NCBI RefSeq assembly: GCF_003123685.1
Contig: NZ_QCYJ01000018.1
Location: 62,001 to 126,000 of the forward strand
DNA from: Nocardia aurea
GTDB lineage: Bacteria > Actinomycetota > Actinomycetes > Mycobacteriales > Mycobacteriaceae
DNA length: 64,000 nucleotides
Direction of reading: 5' to 3'
A program made the translations under genes and the position numbers. Under the pieces are notes generated by a model. That model made no database searches. It was not told the origin of the DNA and saw nothing but the letters and a program-made list of their open reading frames with translations. Shown here piece after piece: positions 40,093-47,194 of this stretch (positions are counted from its first letter, which is position 1; every line of letters begins with the position of its first letter).

Positions 40093-40109
40093 GAGTCCTC
40101 GAAGAGTCC
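40093..40109. promoter_or_regulatory. Direct repeat GAGTCC (11-base period) before the phosphoribosyltransferase gene
   Basis: GAGTCC occurs at 40093 and 40104, separated by one helical turn, in the 131-base leader region. On the other strand the second copy reads CGGGACTC, which shares GGGACT with the DosR/DevR half-site of mycobacteria. The full DosR palindrome is not present. Confidence 0.3.
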
Positions 40110-40157
40110 CGATGGCGTGGCTCCATTCGCCGCGGTACTCGACTGAGGAGGACCGAC

Positions 40158-40841
40158 ATGCCATTCCACGATCGCCGCGATGCCGGCCGCCGCTTGATCG
40201 AGCGGCTGCGGGGATTCGGAACGGGCGACGTAGTCGTGCTCGGGGCGACCCGCGGGGGCATCCCGGTCGCCTACGAGGTCGCCAACGCACTGCGAGCCCC
40301 GCTCGATGTGGCCGTTGTGCGCAAACTCGCCGTTCCGTTCCAGCCACGACTCGCCTTCGGGGCGGTCGGGGAGAACGGGATTCGCGTCATCGACGACGAA
40401 ATGGTGCTGCGGACTTTCATATCCGACCAGGAACGGGCGCGAGTCGAAGCCGAAGCCCGAGACGACTTGGCGCGCAGCGCCCTTCGCTACCGCGCCACCC
40501 ACCCGCCGATCCCGCTGAACGGCGCGACCGCGATCGTCGTCGACGACGGCGTCGCCACCGGGATCACCGCGCGGGCCGCCTGCGAGGTCGCCCGCTCCCA
40601 GGGCGCGAGCCGGGTGGTGCTCGCCGTGCCGGTCGGATCGCCGCGGGCCATCCGGGTGCTGGCGGGCCACGTCGACAATGTCGTGTGCCTGGAGACGCCG
40701 GGACTGTTCCATTCGATCGGGCAGTGGTACCAGGACTTCGAGGACGTCACCGACAAGATGGTCATCGAACTTCTCGACCGGGCCGCCCCCTTTCGCGGCG
40801 TATCCGGCGCCACCGGATACGCGACACCCCCGGTCGGATGA
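40158..40841 (+). CDS. Phosphoribosyltransferase-like protein
   Basis: A 227-residue type I PRTase-fold protein. The PRPP-binding motif is AIVVDDGVATGITARAA (near residue 122), and VVVLGATRGGIPVAYEVANALRAPLDVAVVRKL (27-59) is the family's N-terminal signature. It belongs to the group of stand-alone PRTases such as mycobacterial Rv0571c-type proteins, some of which are dormancy genes; the base substrate is not predictable. The ATG follows GAGGAGGA. The stop codon lies in the loop of a 12-bp terminator hairpin. Confidence 0.85.
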   Translation: MPFHDRRDAGRRLIERLRGFGTGDVVVLGATRGGIPVAYEVANALRAPLDVAVVRKLAVPFQPRLAFGAVGENGIRVIDDEMVLRTFISDQERARVEAEARDDLARSALRYRATHPPIPLNGATAIVVDDGVATGITARAACEVARSQGASRVVLAVPVGSPRAIRVLAGHVDNVVCLETPGLFHSIGQWYQDFEDVTDKMVIELLDRAAPFRGVSGATGYATPPVG

Positions 40842-40853
40842 CGACCGGGGGTG
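40825..40853. terminator. 12-bp perfect terminator hairpin with the stop codon in its loop
   Basis: Arms CACCCCCGGTCG (40825-40836) and its exact complement (40842-40853) flank a five-base loop GATGA; the TGA stop is inside the loop. No U-tract follows. It should end the phosphoribosyltransferase transcript and could block the converging small gene as well. Confidence 0.8.
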
Positions 40854-40882
40854 ATGGCGACTGAGTCGGCTACTACCTGGGA

Positions 40883-41038
40883 TCAGTAATAGTGACGTCG
40901 TCCGCCGACGGGACGACCGACCGACCCGGCGATCCAGAGCACCGCGCCGACGAGCAGGACGACGATACCGGCGGTGGTGAGCAACGGGATTCCGACCAGC
41001 CAGCCGACGAGCAGCAGAATGAGTCCGAGAACAATCAT
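40883..41038 (-). CDS. DUF6131 family membrane protein, 51 residues
   Basis: A 51-residue protein, MIVLGLILLLVGWLVG then a second helix TTAGIVVLLVGAVLWIAG, ending SVGRPVGGRRHYY. This is the length, two-helix layout and GGRRHYY tail of DUF6131 proteins of nocardiae and mycobacteria. AAGGAAAAGG precedes the ATG. The stop overlaps nothing and lies 30 bases from the convergent hairpin. The next gene upstream (41075) is on the same strand 36 bases away. The function is unknown. Confidence 0.85.
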   Translation of the reverse strand: MIVLGLILLLVGWLVGIPLLTTAGIVVLLVGAVLWIAGSVGRPVGGRRHYY

Positions 41039-41074
41039 GACCTTTTCCTTCTTTCGACGATCGATGGTCGATCG

Positions 41075-41530
41075 TTATTTGGAGGCGGAAACATCGGCCG
41101 TGGGACGGCTCGATGTCGATACCGAGGCGGGCTCGGACGACTTGGGCAGGAACCGATTCAGGCTCCACACGGGCTTCTGAGCGGGCGCGGGCTCCGAGAT
41201 CTGCTTCTTCGGCGCGGGAGTCGGGACCGTCGGCGCATTCCGCTCGACGGCGACCTTCTCGCGGCGGGTCTTACGCAGTTCACGCCGTGCTTCGGCGCCG
41301 CGCCGCGAGGAGCGCCAGACACCGAGGAGCAGCAGGCTCAGACCGAGCATTCCGATCGCGCCGACGGCCATTCCCCAGAGGAACAGCTCACCGGCCGACG
41401 CGGTGAAGTGGTAGTCGAACACTCCGAAATCGCTGGTGTCGGTTCGTACTTCGCCGGTATTGGCCGCGACTCCGGCGACACCGACGACTACCGCGGCGAT
41501 CAGGACCAACAGTCCGATAAGTATGATCAT
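41075..41530 (-). CDS. Two-helix membrane protein with a proline-rich tail
   Basis: A 151-residue protein. Helix 1 (ILIGLLVLIAAVVVGVAGVA) and helix 2 (GELFLWGMAVGAIGMLGLSLLLLGVW) bracket a short extracytoplasmic loop, followed by a basic, coiled segment (RRGAEARRELRKTRREKV) and a proline- and serine-rich cytoplasmic tail. No family name. The ATG at 41530 follows GGGAA. A 5-3-5 dyad (GTTGT-GTG-ACAAC, 41550-41562) lies 20 bases upstream and could be an operator. It may be co-transcribed with the DUF6131 gene. Confidence 0.65.
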   Translation of the reverse strand: MIILIGLLVLIAAVVVGVAGVAANTGEVRTDTSDFGVFDYHFTASAGELFLWGMAVGAIGMLGLSLLLLGVWRSSRRGAEARRELRKTRREKVAVERNAPTVPTPAPKKQISEPAPAQKPVWSLNRFLPKSSEPASVSTSSRPTADVSASK

Positions 41531-41579
41531 GACATTCCCATGCGCTGAAGTTGTGTGACAACACCGCAATTCCCCGCGC

Positions 41580-41601
41580 CTCGGGGTCCAAACTCCCCGA
41601 G
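41580..41601 (-). terminator. Terminator hairpin after the antiporter gene
   Basis: Arms CTCGGGG and CCCCGAG pair perfectly around an eight-base loop, 25 bases beyond the antiporter stop on the minus strand. There is no U-tract. Confidence 0.55.
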
Positions 41602-41625
41602 CGACGAATAAATTCGAAACTTTTC

Positions 41626-43206
41626 CTATCTGGTCGGGCCGAGGTCCAGGCGACGGGTCACCCGGTCCACCAGATCGACCGGGATTCCCGGTTCTCGGCG
41701 CGCGGCCTGTGCTTCGCGTCGGCCCGCCTCGATCACCTCGCCGCGGATCATCCGCAGTTTCGCCGAAACCTCCCGATCGCGCGTCCATCGCGAGCGGGCG
41801 TCCTCGTCGGCGGCCTCGGGATCGGCACGGGCGAAACGATGCCGGAACTGATCGCGCAGCCGTTCGTACACCTCGTCCGGCAGATGTTCGGATTCGGCGA
41901 TCTGCTCGAGCCGCGCCAACTGCGCGTGCACCACCCGATCCCACAGCTGCCGCTCGAACTCCCGCTCGCGCTGGGTGTTCGCGTGCACGCCCGTCAGGCG
42001 CACCACCAGCGGCAGGGTCGGTCCCTGGAGCAGCAGGGTGAACAGGACCACCGCGAAGGCCACGAACAGGATCTCGGTGCGGCCGGGGAACGCCGCACCC
42101 ACGTCGGTGACCAGTGGGATCGCCAGTGCCAGAGCCACGGTCGCCACCCCACGCATACCCGCCCACCAGGTGACGATCGTCTCGCGCCAGGTATAGGGCT
42201 CGTCCGCGTCCTGTTCGCGCCACCGCGACCGGCCCATGGCCCAAGTGCTCAGCAACCAGACCAGGCGCAAGGTCACGACCACCGCTATCACCGCGCCCGC
42301 GACGCCGAGGAGTTTCGGCCAGCCGGTGCCGGTCGTCGCGAGCACGACACCGAGTTCGAGACCGATGAGCCCGAACGCGAAGCCGCTCAACAGCATTTCG
42401 GTGATCTCCCAGAAGGCGTCACCGACCAGTCGGTAGTCACGGTCGCCGATTTCGGTCACCGCGTCGGTCAGGTACAGCGCGCAGACCAGCACGGCGAGCA
42501 CCCCCGATCCGTGCCACGCCTCGGCGAAACCGTATGCCGCGAAAGGTAACAGCAGGCTCAGCGCCACCTGCCACGACGCTTCGGCCAGGTAGTCGGTCAA
42601 ACGGCTGCCGAGCATCCCCAGCGCGAACCCGACCACCACCGCGACCACCGCCGAGACGACGAACTCCCCCATCGCGTCGACGGAGGAGAACCGTCCGGTG
42701 ACCACCGCCTGGACCGCGACGGAATAGATGACGATGGCGGTGGCGTCGTTGAAGAGCCCCTCCCCGCCCAGCACGACCACCAGTCGGCGCGGCAGTCCGA
42801 GTCTGCTCGCCAACGCGGTCGCCGCGACCGGGTCCGGCGGCGCGACGATCGCACCGAGCACGACCGCCGCCGCCACCGGCAGCCCCGGATACCACGCGTG
42901 GAACACCGCCGCCACCGCCGCGGCCGTCACCACAACCAACCCCACCGCCCGCAACGCGATCGGCCCCCAGTTCTCCGCGAACTGCCGCCACGACGTCCTC
43001 CGAGCCGCCGCGTACAACAACGGCGGAAGAACCAGCGGAAGGATCAGATCCGGCGGCACATCGATACGCGGCACCGCCGGAATCAGCGCAAGCACACAGC
43101 CGAACAACGTCATCAGGACCGCCGACGCCACCCCGATCCGCCGCGCGACCGGCTCGGCGAGTATCGCGGCGAACAACAGGGCGAACAACAGCGCCAACTG
43201 GTCCAT
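41626..43206 (-). CDS. Na+/H+ antiporter (CPA1/NhaP-type)
   Basis: A 526-residue exchanger. It starts MDQLALLFALLFAAILAEPV and has about twelve helices; LGAIVAPPDPVAATALA (ion-binding region of CPA1), GGEGLFNDATAIVIYSVAV and TWWAGMRGVATVALALAIPL are the family hallmarks. A long soluble tail (about 400-526) is helical and charged. The start at 43206 gives the family N-terminus and has GGAAAG upstream; the open frame extends through the repeat region but that part is not homologous. It exchanges Na+ or K+ for protons. Confidence 0.9.
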   Translation of the reverse strand: MDQLALLFALLFAAILAEPVARRIGVASAVLMTLFGCVLALIPAVPRIDVPPDLILPLVLPPLLYAAARRTSWRQFAENWGPIALRAVGLVVVTAAAVAAVFHAWYPGLPVAAAVVLGAIVAPPDPVAATALASRLGLPRRLVVVLGGEGLFNDATAIVIYSVAVQAVVTGRFSSVDAMGEFVVSAVVAVVVGFALGMLGSRLTDYLAEASWQVALSLLLPFAAYGFAEAWHGSGVLAVLVCALYLTDAVTEIGDRDYRLVGDAFWEITEMLLSGFAFGLIGLELGVVLATTGTGWPKLLGVAGAVIAVVVTLRLVWLLSTWAMGRSRWREQDADEPYTWRETIVTWWAGMRGVATVALALAIPLVTDVGAAFPGRTEILFVAFAVVLFTLLLQGPTLPLVVRLTGVHANTQREREFERQLWDRVVHAQLARLEQIAESEHLPDEVYERLRDQFRHRFARADPEAADEDARSRWTRDREVSAKLRMIRGEVIEAGRREAQAARREPGIPVDLVDRVTRRLDLGPTR

Positions 43207-43308
43207 GACTTTCCAGTCTGCGACGTCACCATCCCCCCACCCCCTCGACGCGCCGCCCACCACCCCACGCGCACCACCCACGACCGCAAGCCCGCACACC
43301 CCACCCAC

Positions 43309-43452
43309 CCGGAGCGAGTCTTGCGAGCAACCCGTTCGCGGCCGTCTCGCGTCCGAGCGGTCGAAGCGCATGCGACGCAGTCGCGAGTCTCGACCGCTCG
43401 GACGCGAGACATCTCGGCCGCGAACCACGCCGCACCAGCGGCCGAAATCACA
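43309..43452. repeat. Hairpin repeat, copy 1 (144 bp)
   Basis: A 144-bp unit with a 21-bp perfect inverted repeat (43344-43364 with 43390-43410), a 25-base loop with its own 5-3-5 dyad (GCGAC-GCA-GTCGC), and outer arms TTCGCGGCC and GGCCGCGAA. It lies between the antiporter start and the DUF418 gene. It is flanked by C-rich sequence. Copy 2 begins 158 bp further on. Confidence 0.9.
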
Positions 43453-43466
43453 CCACACCCCACCCC

Positions 43467-43610
43467 CCGGAGCGAGTCTTACGAGCGACCGGTTCGCGGC
43501 CGTCTCGCGTCCGAGCGGTCGAAGCGCATGCGACGCAGTCGCGAGTCTCGACCGCTCGGACGCGAGACATCCGGGCCGCGAACCACGCCGCACCAGCGGC
43601 CCAAATCACA
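43467..43610. repeat. Hairpin repeat, copy 2 (144 bp), overlapping the DUF418 gene end
   Basis: Second copy of the unit at 43309, offset by exactly 158 bp, with only a handful of base differences (for example TTGCGAGC versus TTACGAGC). It has the same 21-bp arms at 43502-43522 and 43548-43568. It provides the last codons and the TAA stop of the DUF418 reading frame, which begins reading repeat sequence within about ten bases of its W codon at 43622. Confidence 0.9.
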
Positions 43611-44546
43611 GCACACGACCCATTCCAGTGGCCCGTGCTGGAACCGGTACGACCACAGCAGGCTGGCCGCCATCTGGGCGACCGCGATTCCGGCCGCGGA
43701 CAGCAGCACGGCGCCGTAGTCGGTGGAGCCGGAGAGGTGCAGGCGTTCGCCCGCGAACAGGATCAGTCCGGTCGCGCCGACGTAGTTCGTCAGTGTCATC
43801 CGGCCCATCGGCGCCAGCATCTCGGTCACCGGTCGGCCCGCCGGTGTGCGCAGGAGTAGGAGCAGCCCGGTCAGGTAGGCGAGCGCGCCGGTGAGTCCCG
43901 CGACGGCGGGCGCCGAGCTGCCGAGCAGGTCCAGGTAGGGGACGCGGTATTCCCAGGCGGCGGTGAGTACGGCCAGGGGCGCCGCGACGACGAAGACCAG
44001 CGCGATCTGCCAGGTCCGCTCGCGCAGGGTCTGGGGGAGGCGGAATCGGACGGCGGCGAGGCCGAGCAGGAACAGCCCGGGCACCAGGCCGAGTCCGCCG
44101 CCGAGCAGTGCCGCGACGCCTGCGGTGCCGAGCAGGCCGAGTGTCAGCAGTGTCCATCGTGGCAGCCCGGCCGAGGGGAGCACGATGACCAGTCCGACGA
44201 CGGCGTAGGGCAGCAGGACTTCGCCGGGCTGGAACTGATGGTGGATCAGGCCGAGTACCGCCAGCGCGGCGAGTCGGCGCGCGAGGACCAGCCGAGGGCG
44301 GGCGCCGCGTTCGGCCGCCTGGTCCAGCAGCAGTCCGAAGCCGATCCCGAACAGGAACGCGAAGATCGGGAAGAAACGTCCTTCGAAGACGACGCTGAGC
44401 AGGTGCCGTGTCGGGTCCATGACCCCGGGCGCGATGGTGGCCGACATGTCGGTGATCTGCCAGGTTTCGACGACCAGGAGCCCGCAGAGGGCGAAACCGC
44501 GCGCGGCGTCCAGTTCGGGGATGCGCGCGTGGACCTCGGACTGCAT
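43479..44546 (-). CDS. DUF418 family membrane protein with repeat-derived C-terminus
   Basis: A 355-residue frame. The first 309 residues are a normal DUF418 protein: ELDAARGFALCGLLVVETWQ at the start, RFFPIFAFLFGIGFGLLLDQAAERG (residues 57-81), and MGRMTLTNYVGATGLILF in the last third, with about eight helices. After SYRFQHGPLEW the usual continuation of the family (about LWR.LTY) is missing, and the frame instead reads 46 residues of hairpin-repeat sequence (VVCCDLGRW and onward). This suggests the repeat inserted at, or recombined into, the 3' end. Activity may be retained. The function of DUF418 proteins is unknown. Confidence 0.85.
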   Translation of the reverse strand: MQSEVHARIPELDAARGFALCGLLVVETWQITDMSATIAPGVMDPTRHLLSVVFEGRFFPIFAFLFGIGFGLLLDQAAERGARPRLVLARRLAALAVLGLIHHQFQPGEVLLPYAVVGLVIVLPSAGLPRWTLLTLGLLGTAGVAALLGGGLGLVPGLFLLGLAAVRFRLPQTLRERTWQIALVFVVAAPLAVLTAAWEYRVPYLDLLGSSAPAVAGLTGALAYLTGLLLLLRTPAGRPVTEMLAPMGRMTLTNYVGATGLILFAGERLHLSGSTDYGAVLLSAAGIAVAQMAASLLWSYRFQHGPLEWVVCCDLGRWCGVVRGPDVSRPSGRDSRLRRMRFDRSDARRPRTGRS

Positions 44547-44628
44547 CCGTCCACGCTAGCGAGCGCGGGCGGGCCTGGTCCGTAGCCGCGTTCCGATGTC
44601 GGGTTACAGAGAGTTCGCGCACATATGC

Positions 44629-44655
44629 TTAACGCACTAACTATTAACACGCTAA
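44629..44655. promoter_or_regulatory. Direct repeats TTAACNNNCTAA before the MarR gene
   Basis: TTAACGCACTAA (44629-44640) and TTAACACGCTAA (44644-44655) are 15 bases apart in the gap between the DUF418 and MarR genes. Such paired half-sites before a MarR-family gene are probable autoregulatory operators. Confidence 0.5.
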
Positions 44656-44685
44656 CCTTGAATCCGGACGACCGGAGGAGGACCG

Positions 44686-45165
44686 ATGGAGATCGATGAT
44701 CCGTTGCGCCTGGATCGGCAGGTGTGTTTCGCGCTGGCTGTCGCGAACCGCGCTGTGCTGGCGGTGTACCGGCCGCTACTCGAGCCGCTGGGCCTGACCC
44801 ATCCGCAATACCTGGTCATGCTGGCGCTGTGGGGGGACGCCCCGATGTCGGTGAAATCCATCGCCGAGGCCGTCCAACTCGACTCTCCGACGCTGTCCCC
44901 GCTGCTCAAACGACTGGAATCGGCGGGGCTCATCACCCGCGAGCGCGACTATCGCGACGAACGCAATCTGGTGGTGAACCTGACCGCCGCGGGCGCCGAG
45001 CTACGACGGCAGGCCGAGCGGATTCCGCCCGCGGTCGTCGAACGCCTCGGCGTGACGGTGGGCGACCTGGAGGAGTTGCGCGATGTGCTCACCCGGGTGA
45101 ACGCGGCCGCACGGCACTGGCTGCTCACCGAAAACGACACCGAGACAACAGGAACGAGCGCATGA
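44686..45165 (+). CDS. MarR-family regulator, OhrR-like
   Basis: A 159-residue winged-helix repressor. VCFALAVANRAVLAVYRPLLEPLGLTHPQYLV (15-46) is the OhrR-type N-terminus; its Cys15 is at the position of the redox-sensing cysteine of OhrR. The DNA-binding helices (SVKSIAEAVQLDSPTLSPLLKRLESAG) and wing (RDYRDERNLVVNLT) follow. It should sense organic hydroperoxide through Cys15. The ATG follows GGAGGAGGA. Its stop overlaps the next start as ATGA. The regulated peroxidase (ohr) is not in the window. Confidence 0.88.
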   Translation: MEIDDPLRLDRQVCFALAVANRAVLAVYRPLLEPLGLTHPQYLVMLALWGDAPMSVKSIAEAVQLDSPTLSPLLKRLESAGLITRERDYRDERNLVVNLTAAGAELRRQAERIPPAVVERLGVTVGDLEELRDVLTRVNAAARHWLLTENDTETTGTSA

Positions 45166-45542
45166 ACAATCGAAACCGTCGCCCGGGACCGCTGCGGTGG
45201 ATCGGCTACGCCTTCGGACGTCGCCTCCCGGATTCGATGCGGGACTGGGTCCGCGACGATCTCACCGGCGATTACGCCGGCGCCCGGCACGTGGTGCGCG
45301 GCATCGTCCCGTTCACTCCCCTGTTCGCGGCCTTCCTGCTGTTCCCCGGCGAGCTGTGGCTACGCGGCGCGATGGTTCTGCTCGCCCTGCTGCTCGCGCT
45401 GTTCTACACCGTCGCGTTCATGCCGATGAACCGCGCGCACCGGCTGGCGAAACACGGACTGCCCGCCGATCTGGAGAATCCGCGCCGGGCCCGGCTGCGG
45501 GAACTGGAACGGGCGCGCTACGTCGCCCGATACCCGCACTGA
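45162..45542 (+). CDS. DUF5313 family membrane protein
   Basis: A 126-residue protein, beginning RPGPLRWIGYAFGRRLPDSMRDWVRDDLTG (residues 7-36), the signature of DUF5313 proteins. Two hydrophobic segments follow (VPFTPLFAAFLLFPGELWL and AMVLLALLLALFYTVAFMP), then a basic tail. ATGA overlap with the MarR gene implies coupled translation. The function is unknown. Confidence 0.88.
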   Translation: MNNRNRRPGPLRWIGYAFGRRLPDSMRDWVRDDLTGDYAGARHVVRGIVPFTPLFAAFLLFPGELWLRGAMVLLALLLALFYTVAFMPMNRAHRLAKHGLPADLENPRRARLRELERARYVARYPH

Positions 45543-45896
45543 CGCGCGCCTCAGTGGTAGCGACGATGGATCGGCACGCGACCGGCGGCGCGACCGGGCG
45601 GCCTGGTCACCGCTGTTCGGGAACGCCGCCGATCCCGCCATGGCGCGTCGGCCGGTCGAGCGATTCGCCGTTCCCGTCTACGCCACCACATCACGCTCGA
45701 CTCGACACCGAAGTGGCGAGCGCCGACGGGGCGGCGGGAGCGGTCGGGCATTCACAGAGAAGTGGGACGGTATCGATCACGTATCGAGCATCTCAGTCCC
45801 GTCCAGCGAATATCCGCGCGCCCCTCGGCACGACTGGCGGAATTCGGACTAGCACGGGGTCCGCTGACGCGCACGGCGATCACCGTGGGGTCGCAC
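45543..45896. other. 354-base gap between converging genes, no gene seen
   Basis: GC-rich, with short open frames lacking ribosome sites. TCGAT-CACGT-ATCGA (around 45776-45790) is a 5-5-5 dyad. No other structure recognised. Confidence 0.5.
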
Positions 45897-46616
45897 TCAC
45901 GGGGGCGGGGGCAACCACGGCAGTGGCGGCAGCGGAATGAAGATGACCGGGGGCGGCGGTGGGGCGGGGGCCGGAGCGGGGGCCGGAGCCGGAGCGGGCG
46001 GCGGCGCTTCCTCGGGGGTGTAGGTCTCGGCGGGCGGGGGCACGTACGGGGCGGCGGGCGGGACGTAGACCTCCGCGGGCGGTGGTACATAGGTGTCGGC
46101 GGGCGGGACGAAGGTGTCGGGGGGCGGCGGCGCCGCTTCGACCGGCGCGGGCTCCTGCACGGGGGCCGGTGCCGATCCCGGCGCGGGCGCGGTTCCGGGT
46201 GCGGGTGCGGGTCCGGCCTCCGAGGTGACCTTCTGCGGCACACAGATCCAGCGGCCGTCGGGAAATTCCCATTTGGCCGGGATGCCGTCGCGGGAACAGT
46301 CCTCGCCGGGGCGGTGGGCGTCGCGAACCTGGTCGCGCGGCACGCAGTTCAGCTGGCCGTCGCGCATATCCCATTGCGCGGAGATGCCGCCCGCCGAACA
46401 GTCGCCGCCGACCCGGTAGGTCGGGGCGGGCAGCGCGGCGGAGGCTTCGGGGGTGACGGCGGCGGGCCGCTTCGCCGCTTCGTCGAGATTGCCGCGCATC
46501 ATGAAACCGACCGCGACCACGAGTCCGAGGAAGGTGCACGCACCCATCGCGAGGGCGAGCACCCGACCGCTCCTGGAATGGTCGACGTCCAGCGTCGTCC
46601 TTCCGGTTTCCATCAT
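45897..46616 (-). CDS. Proline-rich membrane-anchored protein with two DCS/CVP modules
   Basis: A 239-residue protein. An N-terminal anchor (VLALAMGACTFLGLVVAVGFMM) is followed by two copies of a ~30-residue module with pattern GxDCSxxGxxAxWxxxxGxxxCVP (about 69-96 and 102-128), then a proline/alanine-rich tail of about 100 residues that should be extended outside the cell. Each module has two cysteines likely to form a disulfide. The ATG at 46616 follows AAGGCGG. The neighbouring 46654 gene encodes one copy of the same module, so the pair is probably an operon with shared function at the envelope. Confidence 0.7.
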   Translation of the reverse strand: MMETGRTTLDVDHSRSGRVLALAMGACTFLGLVVAVGFMMRGNLDEAAKRPAAVTPEASAALPAPTYRVGGDCSAGGISAQWDMRDGQLNCVPRDQVRDAHRPGEDCSRDGIPAKWEFPDGRWICVPQKVTSEAGPAPAPGTAPAPGSAPAPVQEPAPVEAAPPPPDTFVPPADTYVPPPAEVYVPPAAPYVPPPAETYTPEEAPPPAPAPAPAPAPAPPPPPVIFIPLPPLPWLPPPP

Positions 46617-46653
46617 CGCACCGCCTTCGCTGTCGATCAGGAAAGAGCGGAGG

Positions 46654-47052
46654 TCAGGGACCTCCGGGAGTTGCGGGCGCCGTCGTCGCCGGGACGCAGA
46701 CCCAGCCACGGCCGGTCACGACGTCCCAGCGGCCCGCGCCGCCGTCGACCGAACAGTCGTCGCCGACCCGGTGCGCGGGCTGGGTCGGCAGCGGCGAGGT
46801 GTTCGGCGCCGAGATGGACGGACGGGTCGGCGCCGGTGACTCGGTACTTCGCACCGTGACGGTCTCGGCCAGCGAGGTGAGAGTCGTCGACGGCGTCGGA
46901 ACATCCTCGGTATCCTGATTCGATCGGATCAGCAATCCAATAGCTACCACGAAGGCGAGCACCGCGGCCAAACCGGCCGTGATGGCGAGAACCCTGGTGC
47001 CGTTCTCGGGCGCACCGCCGCCGGATGCGGGCCCGCCACCGGGTTCCACCAT
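46654..47052 (-). CDS. Membrane-anchored protein with one DCS/CVP module
   Basis: A 132-residue protein with a short cytoplasmic start, one hydrophobic anchor (VLAITAGLAAVLAFVVAIGLLI), a Ser/Thr/Pro-rich stretch and a single module (HRVGDDCSVDGGAGRW then GRGWVCVPA). It precedes the 45897 gene on the same strand with a 37-base gap. No named family. A 6-3-6 dyad at 47172 lies upstream. Confidence 0.7.
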   Translation of the reverse strand: MVEPGGGPASGGGAPENGTRVLAITAGLAAVLAFVVAIGLLIRSNQDTEDVPTPSTTLTSLAETVTVRSTESPAPTRPSISAPNTSPLPTQPAHRVGDDCSVDGGAGRWDVVTGRGWVCVPATTAPATPGGP

Positions 47053-47171
47053 CGCGTACCGCCTTCACTGCTGGAACGGGGAAATCTGTGACGAGAGTTG
47101 ATCTTTCTCGGAGGCTACCCGAACCGGAGCACACCGAACATCACCATTCGCGAACGATCGTCCAACCTTGA

Positions 47172-47186
47172 AGCTAATAGTTAGCT
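47172..47186. promoter_or_regulatory. Dyad AGCTAA-TAG-TTAGCT
   Basis: A perfect 6-3-6 inverted repeat, eight bases beyond the exchanger stop and about 120 bases before the 47052 start, followed on the plus strand by TATTTTT. Its core TAATAGTTAG is also present, on the other strand, between the two direct repeats before the MarR gene (44640-44652), so both could bind the same protein. On the minus strand it lacks a U-tract. Confidence 0.4.
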
Positions 47187-47194
47187 ATCTATTT

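Noticed and set aside
40093..40109. A full DosR palindrome before the phosphoribosyltransferase gene
   Set aside because: Only a half-site-like GGGACT is present; the second half does not match AGTCCC in mirror position.
43207..43593. Upstream extension of the antiporter reading frame through the repeat region
   Set aside because: The frame is open only because the GC-rich repeats lack stops; the family N-terminus and ribosome site are at 43206.
45551..45751. 66-codon minus-strand frame between DUF5313 and the proline-rich gene
   Set aside because: Arginine-rich composition of a random GC frame and no ribosome site.
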